Shown: in pieces, positions 25,974 to 38,800 of the stretch | Layout of the letters: the number at the start of each line of letters is the position of its first letter | How positions within the stretch are numbered: position 1 is the stretch's first letter | DNA from: Macquaria australasica | Taxonomy: Eukaryota > Chordata > Actinopteri > Centrarchiformes > Percichthyidae | Assembly: GCA_005408345.1 (NCBI GenBank) | Contig: SEMN01000001.1 | Location: 682,001-746,000 of the forward strand | Length of the DNA stretch: 64,000 bases | Direction: 5' to 3' | Position numbers and translations under genes: made by a program | Notes under the pieces: generated by a model | Told to the model about the DNA's origin: nothing | The model's input: only the letters and a program-made list of their open reading frames with translations | Database searches by the model: none

Positions 25974-28684
25974 CTAAAAACCTGTTGATATGGGAAAAGA
26001 AACGAAACGTTTTGTGTCAAAACACAACACATTTCCTTGTTCTGTCTCAGATACCAGATGAATGCCACAGTGAGTGACGGACGTTTCGCTGTGATAGCTG
26101 ATGTGTCAGTCCAGGTCGAACAGGTGACTGATGTGCTGCTGCGTAGTGCCCTGACCTTACGCTTCAGCTCCCTGTCCCCGGAGGATTTGCTTGGCCGCTA
26201 CCTGAGCCAGATCAAACTGATGTTACGAGGACTAGCCGGCTGGAAATGGTCACCAGGACAACAGGATCCCCTCCACATACTCGGTGTACAGCCAGTGATG
26301 GGGACATCTGACGTGGACTTGCTTCTGGCCATGGAGAGGCCAGAGACATCAGGTAGTGGACGGATGGGTGGAATCTACTCCCAGCAAGAGCTGTCTGCAA
26401 AGCTGGATGAAGCATCAGAGCGAGGCCAGATTCGAGGTGTGCTAGCTGGAGCAGTGGTGCTGAGCAGCGCTTGTTCTGGTGAGCTGGAGTGTGGGGACAG
26501 GGTGTGTGAACAGACACTGGTGATGGAGGGTGGCTCGCCTGTCACCTACAGCACAGAGAGGGTCAGCTTGGTGTCACCAAGGTTCAGCCCTAAAGAAACC
26601 TGCACCTGTCCTGGTGAGCACTGCACTCATGCTTGCTCTAACTAAGCCCAGCTCACATCATTAGTGTCCTCGATATCTGTCACAGCTGCCTGTCAAAGTA
26701 CATCATGTACATAGATATTTCTCATCTTTGATTGTTTTTTCTGACTTTGATTATTGTATATTCTTGTATTTGAATAAATCTATAACTAGGTTGGGAAAAG
26801 TTGGAATCATACAAGTAGTCTAATATTGTCGATCTGACTTTTTAATGTTTTCATATGAAGACATATGATATTCTGACATCCTGAAGGTGTTATTTTCTAA
26901 TATTTCTGCGTGTACCCCTTTCCAAATAGGAGGGACATGCCCCACTCCTGTGGAGCTTTGTGAAGGTCAGTCCTGTCCAGCAGACATGCAGTGTGTCCGT
27001 TCTGGTCCTACAGCGCCATCTGTCTGCCAGTGTCAGCCTGAGAGACTAGACGAGTGTGCGGGTATGATTTGATCCTTCCTTATTCTTGGAGTTTGTGTCT
27101 TCTGAGTGTCTGATCCAGGTAGACGGGTAGATCACTACATTGCAAAGATCTGATTCTGTATTATTTGTCTTTTTTCCTACAAATTCAAGCTTTTCCTCTC
27201 TAATTTGAATCCACGATTTGTGAATGTGCAGGCCAAACCTCTCTGAGTTTCTCTGGAAACAGTTACATCAAGTACAGAGTGACAGAGAGTGGCCAGAGTG
27301 GAGAGATGAGGCTCGGCCTGAGGATCCGAACACTTCAGAGAAGAGGAGTCATTATGTTCACACGTGTTAACCCCTGTACCATGCTCAAGGTAAACACATT
27401 TACATCCTAATGCTACACTCAGCAAAGGGTGTACTATATTTTAGTGGTTGCATACATTTTTAAATGTGAAATTATTTTCCCTTTCCTTCCAGATTGAAGG
27501 GGGTCGACTCTGGTTCCAGTTGGACTGTGACAACACCCTTGGCATTATGGGTATCTCTGGCAGACCAATAAACGACGGCCTCTGGCATGCTGTTGCCTTG
27601 GAGCTGACTTGGAACTACACCCTCCTGTCATTGGATGACAGCTATGTGGAGCGCCGCCGAGCAGCCCGAGCTCCTGTTCGCCTTTGGCCTCTGGCCCCAG
27701 ATTCATCCTTTTTTTTTGGGGCCCAAGTGAGGCCAACGAACGGGCAAGGCGAGAGGCCAAGCCCAGGGCCAGGACTCGGGGACCGTGGAGCGAGGGCCCC
27801 CCCCAGAGCCCAGGATGGCTTCCAGGGCTGCCTGGGCTCGCTGATGCTGAACGGTAACGAGCTGCCACTCCAGAATAAGAGGAGCCGTTACGCTGAGATA
27901 GCCGGGCTGAGCGAGGTCAAGTTGGGCTGCGTGCTTTATCCAGATCCATGCGTCAGTCAGCCCTGCCTCAACGGAGCCATCTGCAGCAGCCTGCCCTCTG
28001 GAGGTCTGTGTAGATGACAGTGAGAATGTGTGTGGGTGTTAGTTATCTTGGTGTATGAATAAACGACTGTTACTGTCATATGAAACAATTTCACTTGAGT
28101 GTCAATTTCAGCATTTTCATTTTTGCTTAATTCTAATTTGATGGTTTGTTTGTGCAGTAGTGACCATCAACTTGTATATATTTAGTCTGCATGGTACTTA
28201 AATATGTTACTCACAAATGAAATCACATGATATTAACTGGATTTGATATTGATATTATTTATTAATATTTATGATTAGAAACATTATTATTTGACATATT
28301 TTAAATCTCTCTTCCCAACAGGCTTCACATGCAGTTGCATTGCTGGTTTCACTGGGGGGCGCTGTGAAATTGAATTGACATCATGCATGCCAAACCCATG
28401 CCAGAACGGTGGGGACTGCAAGCCGGTTGGCAGTGCATTCCTCTGTGGCTGTCCGAGAGGACTCGGGGGACTTACGTAAGCTAAAACAGCCTGCAATCAC
28501 ACACACACACGCACACTTTTAAAACTTAACCTTACTGTAAAAACTGTGTTGATGAATGGCGTGCCCTGTTTACACAGTATGCACACAATAACAGTTAGGT
28601 TAGTGATGATTTAGACACATTGATATCTGTGTCTCCCCTCTCATTCACATTCAAACGTGAAAGAACATGTGTAGGACACAGCAA

Positions 28685-28730
<46 letters not shown>

Positions 28731-29762
28731 ATTAGCCCACATTAACACCCCAACACCCACTGTGTTGTTTTAGTTGTTATTGTGTGAGATAAATTAGTGT
28801 TTCTAATTTAATTCAGTATAATTTCAGTTGAAAAGCCTATAATCATTCTCTAGCTTCCTTCTTAATTACAGCTGAGTAATTGCCTTTGAAATAACCTCTC
28901 TGCTCATGTGGTTGTTCAATGGAGCCACCACTAGAGAGCAGTTTTCCCTCAAAGGAGAAAATGGTTCTGCTTTTCTATGCTTTTGAGAAAGATGTAAAAC
29001 TGCTTTTGATGAAGTTGGATTCAATTCAGTTTAGCTGAATAATAACTGAGATAAAAATGAAGATTTTTTTGTTTTTTTTTTGTTTTCAAGCAGCAGATTG
29101 TTCATTATCATCAGTTAATGATGAGCACAGATTGAAACCATAGCCAAAGCAAATACTATAATTCTGTCACAAGCAAACAGCTGTTGAGTATAACTGGCTA
29201 TGAAATAGCTTTTCCTGCAGACTGATTAATAGTAATATCACACTGAAATATTTGCATTTAAATAATAACAAAATTAAGTATATTCAATTGGAAAATTCCC
29301 TAAAAATGTGAAAGTTTCCCTTTAAAAGCTAAATCATAGACTCAGAAATACAATACAAATATGACAGAACTTGCTGAATTCATGACGTTTGTTAATTAGG
29401 GTATAAGGTATTCATTTTCTAAAATATTCATGAGCGGAAATATCCAGGCCTTGTTACATAAACTGTATAATGCTTAATGACTCCCTACACTTTTCTCATT
29501 TAAAGAGAAACTTTGGATACAAGGAAGCTTCTTGCAGTACTCAGAAGTGCTTTTTTTCTTCTTACGTCAGACCAGCTCTTGTACAATGTTTTGAAAATCC
29601 CATCAAGAAAAAATAATTGAAAAGAGAAATACAAGTATTTTCTATCTCCCTCACAGCAGGGCACCATGTTTGGGATGACAAGCCGAGATGAGCACACGTG
29701 TGTGGAGTAAAATTACGTTTGTGATGTTCTGTTGGAATTTACGTCTTTATCTAAGAATACGA

Positions 29763-29803
<41 letters not shown>

Positions 29804-32800
29804 TTTGCATTCATGCTTATTTCTTCAAATCAGAACCATGTAAATGAGGATAAAAGGGAATCCGTGAAGATAACCCCTCAATTTAGCAAAAGAAAGGCCC
29901 TCAGAAGAGATGATCTCCAAAGTATTTATTTTCTTTCTGTCTTTTTAACTCACTGTCACGCTTTCATCTTTTATTCTTCTCTTTCACTTTGATACAAATC
30001 ATCTTCACCACTCCCATGCATAGCAATTTATTTGTCTTTGCCTCTGCAGATGTGATGAGGATGTAAATGAGTGCGACCAGGACGGGTGCGGAAATGGAGG
30101 AGACTGTGTCAACACGTTCGGGTCGTTCTACTGTAATTGTTCAGAGGGGTACGAGGGTCAGTTTTGTGATGATCAGACACCTGTTGATCCTGGGGATGAC
30201 ACGCAGGTATAGTATGAACAACACTTGAAACTGAATTTATGTAGGAGTGAATTTTACAAATTATACTCAAGTATAATCCAAAAAGTACTAGCTTTTTCGG
30301 CCTGCATTTTGCGCATTCAGCTTGCTCCTAATGGGACTTGGCATACTCAGTGAAGCTGTTGAGAATTCTGAGTGTGCAGTGGCCTCCCGGGAAGGTTTAT
30401 TCACTGGCTTGGTATGTTTGTCTCCGCAGTAGATGAATGAAAGTGTGGTAATGGGTAAATCACAGTTTCCATTTGAAGTTGTCACGCTCTTGACTTTTGT
30501 CGTGCGCTATATACCTTATATTAAGACTGCAAGCCCTATCAATGTTACACATTGTGAGAAGGAAGGTGCTTTCATTATTCCCTAGAAGACTCTAATTAGC
30601 AGAGAAGTAACCATAGTCAACAAAACCTATTAGGCTGCTTTCACAACCAATGGATACGTTAGCTGTTTTTTTTGTTGTTGTTTTTTTAAGGACATTTTAA
30701 GCGTCTATTGCTGGATAAGCTGAATAAAAGTTCCCCTTTTTTACTGGAGGTTACTCATCATGTATTCTATTAAAAAAAGATTCCATGGGATTAATCATTA
30801 CCTCCATACTGCAAGACCAGAAATGTGATTGTTATAATCCTTTGCACAAAACGGAAATGTATCTAACATCACATGATACAAAATCTTAATTTTGCACCAA
30901 CAAAATGTCATTAAGTTCAGTAACCAAAAGATGGTTGCGGTTATAAAAACTTGTATAATGCTGGTGGTCTGTCAGCGTGTGATGTGTTAATTTACATTGA
31001 TCTCCTTCCAAGAGCACTTGTGTGGATGATCAACTGCACTGTATCTGTGCGCTCCACCGTCAAACATACAGTTGTCAAATGGCTGCCTGGATCATTTTAA
31101 AGGAATGTGTACTAATGTCACAGACTGAGGGGAAAAAACCCAATTTGTACCTTGACAAAAGGTTTCATCATGCCAACAGGTGCACAGTTTTCTCAGCAAG
31201 TTGGAAATATGTGATTGTTCTTTATCTGAAGTTAATTCTAAAAGTGAAAATCCCTAAATTAGAGTTGCTATGATTCCACCAAAGAGTGATACATTTACAT
31301 TATCCATGTTTTTTATGATTTCTCTCTTCATGTTGTCCAGGCCGAGCCCCTGTCTTACGTCGGACCAGGAGAGATAATCGGCATTGGGGTCCTTGTCTTT
31401 GTCATCATGCTCCTCCTCACACTCTTCATCGCCTTTCGGAAGAAAATCAAATTTAGGAAAGACTCAGACCCGGGCCCAGGGACTCAGGCTGTGATGGGTG
31501 TGTCAGCTATTTCCACAGAGACCAGCTACATGCTGCACAAGACTGGCATGGGAGCCGAAGGGATTGAGTTTAAAGCCGTGCGTGTATCAGGTTCACCAGG
31601 GACCACGAGCACCTATGGTGAGGTGGGAGGCAGCACTGGGGGCCCTCCGCAGGTCATGGTGCGTCCGACTGCCCACTCCCCTCTACCAGGAGGACTCGGC
31701 AACCAGGGCATGAGGAATGGAGATGGTGACAAGACCACTTCCAGTGAGGGCAGTCAGGTATGCAGAAGTGTCCATGGGGCATTTATTAATGATTAGAATT
31801 TATTTCTGTGTCTCCTGCATCATAACATGACCATCACCTTACAGGACTGGGAGACTTTGTCATGGCAGTTTTATTCATAATCACAGGAACCTGTTTTGAT
31901 AGAGCTGGGCAATACTATATACTAATAATCCCATGAAAATGAAAATCCCAGGCAATATCAATTTTATATCATAATATCAATATTTATATTAGCATATCTT
32001 CCAGCTCCTCGTTTTGATGATGCTGCGCTTCTGTAATTCAGTTGTATTCCTTTTATTGTTTGAAAGAGACTCAGGATATTAGTATCTCTATATTACTCTT
32101 ATTCTTACAAACAGCCATGGGACCATCAGCCGTGGCATTCTTGAGAAACGTTTCACTGTCCTCAGGGATGAGCTACGAAATAAAAAAGTGCTTCTATGGC
32201 AGGAAGTCAGAGTGATGGAGTTTTGATGTAATAGAAAATATGGGACAGTGAAATTTTAGAAATATTCCAATTGTTACTTTTGAACAGGTGAAAGGTACTG
32301 TATGATACAAATAATGTGCTTAAAAATTTGTTTTGCTTTTTTTTATTTTATTAAAAGCCACCATATAAAGAATTTGAAAATTTGCAATTTTGGCACCCCC
32401 CAGTGGTAGCATTAAAAATGACCTCTGCTACAATGACCCAACCTGGTAATTTGTGTGAGGCGAATGGGCAGAAAAGAATGCATAAACTGCACCATTTTCC
32501 ACTAGTTCGGTCACATAAAGACTTATGCCACAAGAGCAATTTGAAAGATGTTTTTAAATGTATTGTAAGATTAAGATGCTTTTTAAAATAAAAAGTTAAA
32601 GGATAAGGCTGGTGATATTATATAGTTTTGTTATTGTCAACAAATCCCATAAAAAGACCAAAACCAAAGGCCATTCATTCCTACTGAAGACATAAATCTT
32701 TAAAAATGTGTCACAAATATATAGTTTCATTTTTAAAATGAGCTAAATAACTAAAACAGCTGGACATTGTAGTTTTTAGAAAACATTGTTTCAAACAGGA

Positions 32801-35800
32801 ATAAATAAGCATTTGTTTGGGACTATTTTGAGCCACATATTTGGTGCACTCGCGAGAATTCAAGGGAGCATAACGATGTGGGACTGACTCAAAATTACTA
32901 GCACTACAGTGCTCATGTTCATTATAATGAAAGAATGGTGCTTCACACTGATGTGTTTTAATTGTTGGTAGTTTGGTCTTTTCATTGGATTTCTTGACAA
33001 TACAAAAAATATAAAATGTCACTGGACTTTTGTGCATTGCTGTTTTCTCCTATCTCTACAGTTCAGCAGCTTCCTCTCAGACATGTCTAATGTCCGAGGT
33101 GTGGCCAATAGGAGGGGCATCGCAGTGTGCAGCGTGGCGCCCAATCTCCCTTCGGCATCGGCCTGCCGCTCAGAGCACAGTCCAGCCCACAAAGTGTCCT
33201 GGGAGGGCGAGGAAACCAGGGAGGAAGGGCTGGAGAGGGTGAGACATGAGAGAGAGGAGCAATGGGGGCAGAGAGCTTTTGAGCTGGAGAGAACACAGCG
33301 AGATAACAGTCCACAGGGTAAGACTGCAACCATGTGCATGCACACGCACACACTCACATGCACACACAGTTTCTAACCTCTGATCAAAAAAGGCACAGAG
33401 TACATAGGCCATGAACTCATTGTGTTACACCCATACCATCATCTCCACTGAGAGAGCTTATTTCACAGTGATCTATGCCTTTTGATCACACACATCAAAG
33501 AAAATGGCCCAGAGTAAGCAAGAGCGGTTAAGAAGTAATATTTTTATTTTGCTTATCATTTCATTTTAGTTTTACTATTTACTTCCTGGGAGCAATAAAT
33601 GATAATATCACTTACTTTACTGTAACACTGCTGAAATTGGCAATCACGTCCTCTTGTATCAGGATAACTCTCTTACATCTCCTGTGCACTTCTGTTTGAA
33701 TGGTCAGGGTAATCAGCCAGAACTGATGTTCTTGTCCTACTTTTGCTCAAAAAAGTTTAGTTAAAATCAAGGTCGTCAGAACACTTTCACTTAAAGAAAG
33801 TCAACTTTTCTGCTAAGTTTTCTGTCGTTTATTTATTTATTTTTTTTCATCCAAGTCTGCTTCACGTGTGCCTTTGTCAACTGAGAGGAAGACAAACTGA
33901 GGGAGAGCGGTGAGAAATAGTTGTCAGACGCTGTCAACAGCAAGAGCACAGTTCACTGTTCTCTGTCAATGAAATAACCACATTGCATCTCAGTGCTAAG
34001 GTAGACGTCACATATTTCGATTCTCTGTCCAACCTGTTGTTTGAATAATACAGTCTGCAGTGGTAACTGCCTGTTAATTATTGATTCCTTCCTGTGGGAA
34101 TGGGAAATAGGTTGTTTTATTTTTTTACTCCCCTGTTGAGTGTATGCACACACAAAAAAAAAAGTAAGTAGCCCTAGGGGTCACAGTTACATTACAGTCC
34201 ATTAATTAACACGTGATTAAGCTTATAGGAAACTAATATTCTGATTATTGTGTTAATGACTCCAGTGTTAACTGCTGGTTTATTTAATACATTGGAAACA
34301 GTTTAGTTATTTATTTACACCACAGCAACCACAAACAAGTATAATAATAAATATTGCAATAGATGGGCACAAGTCGATACGTGAAGGAACTTATTGGTCG
34401 TTTTTCTGTGACTACCTGCTGCTCATGAATAAATAAAATCTAATGAATAATGAAATACTGGAAAAATCAGGCCCCATATTGCTCAGTTTTTGACAATTGT
34501 GCTTTCAAATATAGGGTGTCTCAGAATAAGTATTGATCTTCATCTTCATGATGTTTTGCAAAGTAATGTAGTTTTAATGAAAGGTTCATGATTGACAACT
34601 AAGGCCTCACAGAAACAGTCCCATCATAATACCAGTTCCTCTAATAATGCAGCTAGAGTAAACCCTCTTAGTGGAGGCATTCTAGGTAAACTATTAATGT
34701 ATAAATTGCAGGACAAGTTACAGAAAGCAATGTGTGAAGCTGTTGTGGTTGCTGAAAAAAGCCCAAGAGTTCAAAATGTTGGAGGTGAGGATTAGACCTA
34801 TGTTTGGCTTAGTATTAGTGGTAATAAGTATTTCCAATTAAAAAGTTGTAAACTAGTTTGAATGAATGGGAAAATTAGAAAAATAATGGAAAAGTGAAGG
34901 GAGCCAAACCAGACTATGTGCTAATTAATTAATTAATATTAATAATTAATTCAACTTGATTGAATATTATTAACTGAAGTGTAATGTGAAGATTTACCTT
35001 TTCCAGAATGACAGATGTTGTCAGAATTAAACGGTGAATGCCAGAAAATGAATTTATGATGGCTCTTACAATCTGAAAAGTGTTGGGGATTTAAAAAGTG
35101 TGGGGCCATGATGAGAGGATGGTTAGGCTGAGTGTTAGCTGTAGGATTAGAGCAGGGGTCGGGTCCGGCGTGGCTGCCAACAGTGGCACATGGCAGGGTA
35201 GTCACTGGCACAATAATGAATTGGTGTGTGTGAGGAAAGACAATAAATGGAAAAGAAAGAAAGAATAAAAAAATGTTTACGTTTTTTTTTTTTTTTTTTA
35301 ACTAAGTATGTTGACAAGACTGTCCCCTCGCCTGCATACTGAATTAGACCAGTGGCTGTTGCACTGCCTTTCTTATTTAGTTTGATTGATGGTGCTGCCT
35401 CACTGCTCACATTCCCACAGGAGCATTTCACTTGCTCCATACGCATTGGACCACGACCACCTAGCTTGGGCTCAGAAAGCCGAAGTTGACGTCCAGACAT
35501 CCTGGCCCCTCATGGACAGAGTACGGTTTTGGTTATAAGATGGGACAAGCCCTGACTGCTTGCTTGCAGAATGTCCAGTGTAAAGCCCAATTTTCGAAAC
35601 AGACAAGGAAATGGGAGAGGATATAACAGACAAAGGTGACAAAGACATGCTGGGTCTAGTTATGAGAAGTAAGCCACCAATCGCAAAACCTGTGAAAACA
35701 GTTCATGCTACCAACACTAACAAATTGTTTATTGCTTTGCCATACAGAAAAAGTTGTTTTCTAATGGTATATATAAAGCAATGGTGGAAACAGCTGGAAA

Positions 35801-38800
35801 CAACAGCGGTGTCGAGATCATACATTTTCACATGTTACATATCTGCACAGGATTTATGAAAACAGCAGAACAACACTGGGTGTGGTTTTAAATGTTTAGG
35901 TGTGCTAATGTGATACCTGAGTTTCTGCACTGATAGCAGCTGTACTGGATCTTACATATAATTACCATAGATATAATTTAGATAATAAAATATTTGATCA
36001 AGATTAAGAACCCTGAGCATTCAATGCCAACTCAACTTTACACACTAGGTATTTTAAGTGTATTGAGATTCAGCAAAACAGTGAAAAGTCAGTAAACTTT
36101 CTCTATCTGCTCTTTCCACCTACCAGCATAAAGTCTCTTTAGTTTTGTCAAAAGTTACTTTTAATCACACCAGCAAAGCTGCAAGTTCTTATTCGCAATC
36201 TGTTTTATATTCCAAATAGAATTGTTTTTTAGAGCCCACACCAATGCTTTCCGCTTTGTTGGTCTTCTGTGTCTCTTTCCCAATTTGAAAACTAATGTGA
36301 AACCAGGCGTTTTATTGCTGCTAGATTAGAGCTCCTGGTAAACCGTACCTGTCTCTTGGCTTAACAGTCTTATAGGCAGTCTTCATAGCACCATGCCTTT
36401 ATCTGAAGTCATTGTGACACATAAGTACCTGCCCTGCCCCTCTGGCAGTTGTTTGACAAGCAATCACTCAGAGGCGATTGTGACCTCCCAAATAACATCT
36501 CTGCAAAGGAAAACTGTGTCAGGAATTACACTGACTTGTAAGCATCTATTTATTTGAAATGTCACCTCTAAAGACATGCAGGTTAAGGCTGGCAGCTTTC
36601 TCCAAATTAAACTTCATCTGACTTGTTCTGCACAGGCAAAATGTCAGGTTTGTGACCGGAAATAAGAGCTTTGACTACTGCAGCAGGCTGGCCAGACCTA
36701 CTTTTCAAGATTTTTAATGTGTTTGGTGGTACTTTGGGCTGCATTTTTCCCAAGTACCTGCTGTTTTGAGGAGTTTGTGTTTCACATCTGCTGCACCGCA
36801 CTACACTAGAACAAGTAACTCTGTGGTCCTTACCTGCCATGACTCCTCCAGCTGGTGCAGACGGCATTAAAGTGGGTGTACTGGGATTTGTTTAAAATGC
36901 TGTACTCAAAAGAAGTTGGGCAGCCTTTGAGAACAGCTCAGAATTCATTTTGAGTATTCTGTAACCTAAAATGTCTTTAGGTGTTAATGTTGTTTGTTAT
37001 GTGTGGGAGTGGATTTAGGCTCTCTCCTTACCTAACATAGCCATCTAGAAAGGAAAAGAATAGAGGAGTGGAATATAGTCCTTTAGTCAGCCGATTCAAG
37101 TGCCGACCCACTTGATTTGGTTAACTCAGACTGCATAAACCTCATATTACCTTTGAGTCATGCCAGGAAGGGATCTCTTCATGGCCAGGATGGACAGAGG
37201 GAATGATTACAGCATTCAATAACTCTATAAATATACATATACTGTATATAGGCATGTGAGTACTGTATTATGATCAATTAAACATTTTCTGAACCTGTCC
37301 TTTACATGCTGATATCTGGTTAAAATGCTTCCAAAAGGGGTTTGGAAATGAATATGTGCCTGTGTTTGTGTGTCATCAGACGTATCAGAGCTGGCGGACG
37401 AGGTGGCGTGTCTGTCAGACTCCACCTCTGAGGAGCACTCCCTCAGTTCCTACACTTCCGAGTCCTTCGATGACAACGGTAAGACTCCAACGCTAAAACG
37501 ACCCAACACACACTTTGCACTCCTTAATCTTTGCAATTATCTTGTGAAATACCTTTTTACTAATTTACCACACAAGGCCTCTAAAAGTTATTCTAAAGAA
37601 GGGAAATTCAGTCTTCAAGTAGACATTGCTTCGTATATAGGTGGGGGAACCACCTCTGTAGATAAAATTCCCTGAATGTAGCAACAGTCCACTTTGCACT
37701 TTCACTATAGTGCATTAACTGTATTAATGTATTGAAAAGCAAGCAGACAATAGACCAATGGAAATGCTTCATGAAAGGTGCCTTAATGCAACCAACATAC
37801 ATATAAATGCATCAAAGGTAAATGCACAAGTCTTATGAAAAATCCCTTTTCTTGAAACTCTATAGCATGTCTTTTTCCCAGATAACTCAATACCATTAAC
37901 TCTTTCCTTGAATTCTATAGCGTGTCTTTTTCCCAGATAACTCAATACCATTAACTCTTTCCTTGAATTCTATAGCGTGTCTTTTTCCCAGATAACTCAA
38001 TACCATTGATCTTTCATTAGCTAAGGATAATAGGTTGGAAGCTAAACACGCTAATGATCATGTGTGTGCTCGTGTGTGGCTATGTGTTTTTCAGATAAGG
38101 AACCCATATAGATGCTTTGTTTCCCCTCCAGTTACTGTAGCTGCAAAGAGAGGAGTCCTCATGTCACTCCCACTCCCTTATAGGACACACACACACACAC
38201 ACACACGCACACACCACAAGCATACAAACGTGTTGGGAAGACTAACACGTCTCCTCTGTTCTTAACACGTGAGCACACACATGCTCACACACATTCTCTC
38301 ATCTCATCTCAGTCACACCCAGCACATGAAACCTTACCCTATTCAAGAATGCACCGACACTGTTTCTGTTCTTCTTCTTCCTCTCTTTCTGTATTCTGCC
38401 CAGCCTCCATAGTGACAGTCATACGTCTCGTCAATGATGCTGTTGATAATATTGAAAGTGAAGGTATGAAAGAATATCTTCTGTTAACATCTCTAGGTCT
38501 TTTGTGTCTGTCTTCTGATGCTAAAGTGTTTGTTCAGTGGTGTAACACTAAGATATAATGTACTGAATGCAGCCAAGCCTCTGCTGCTCAATCCCCTTTC
38601 TATTCAGAACAAAACATCCTTCTTAGATTTCCAATATTTTTTGTCAGTTTCTAACACTGGATCTCTCTGTGTTTAAATTTTTCCCTTTTGGTTTCTGTGT
38701 TGTTTGTCTCAGTCTTCCTCTGACTTTTGCGTTCTCTCTCCCTTTGTAGTGTCAAACATTGACAAAGAACAACGGCGGAACAGCCCTGGTGAGTGAGTTG

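Noticed and set aside
28687..28728. Repeat arrays considered as CRISPR-like
   Set aside because: They are simple dinucleotide microsatellites without spacers, in a vertebrate genome.
36607..36867. 86-residue minus-strand frame in a fat3 intron
   Set aside because: The composition looks protein-like, but there is no recognisable domain, no splice context and no other support.
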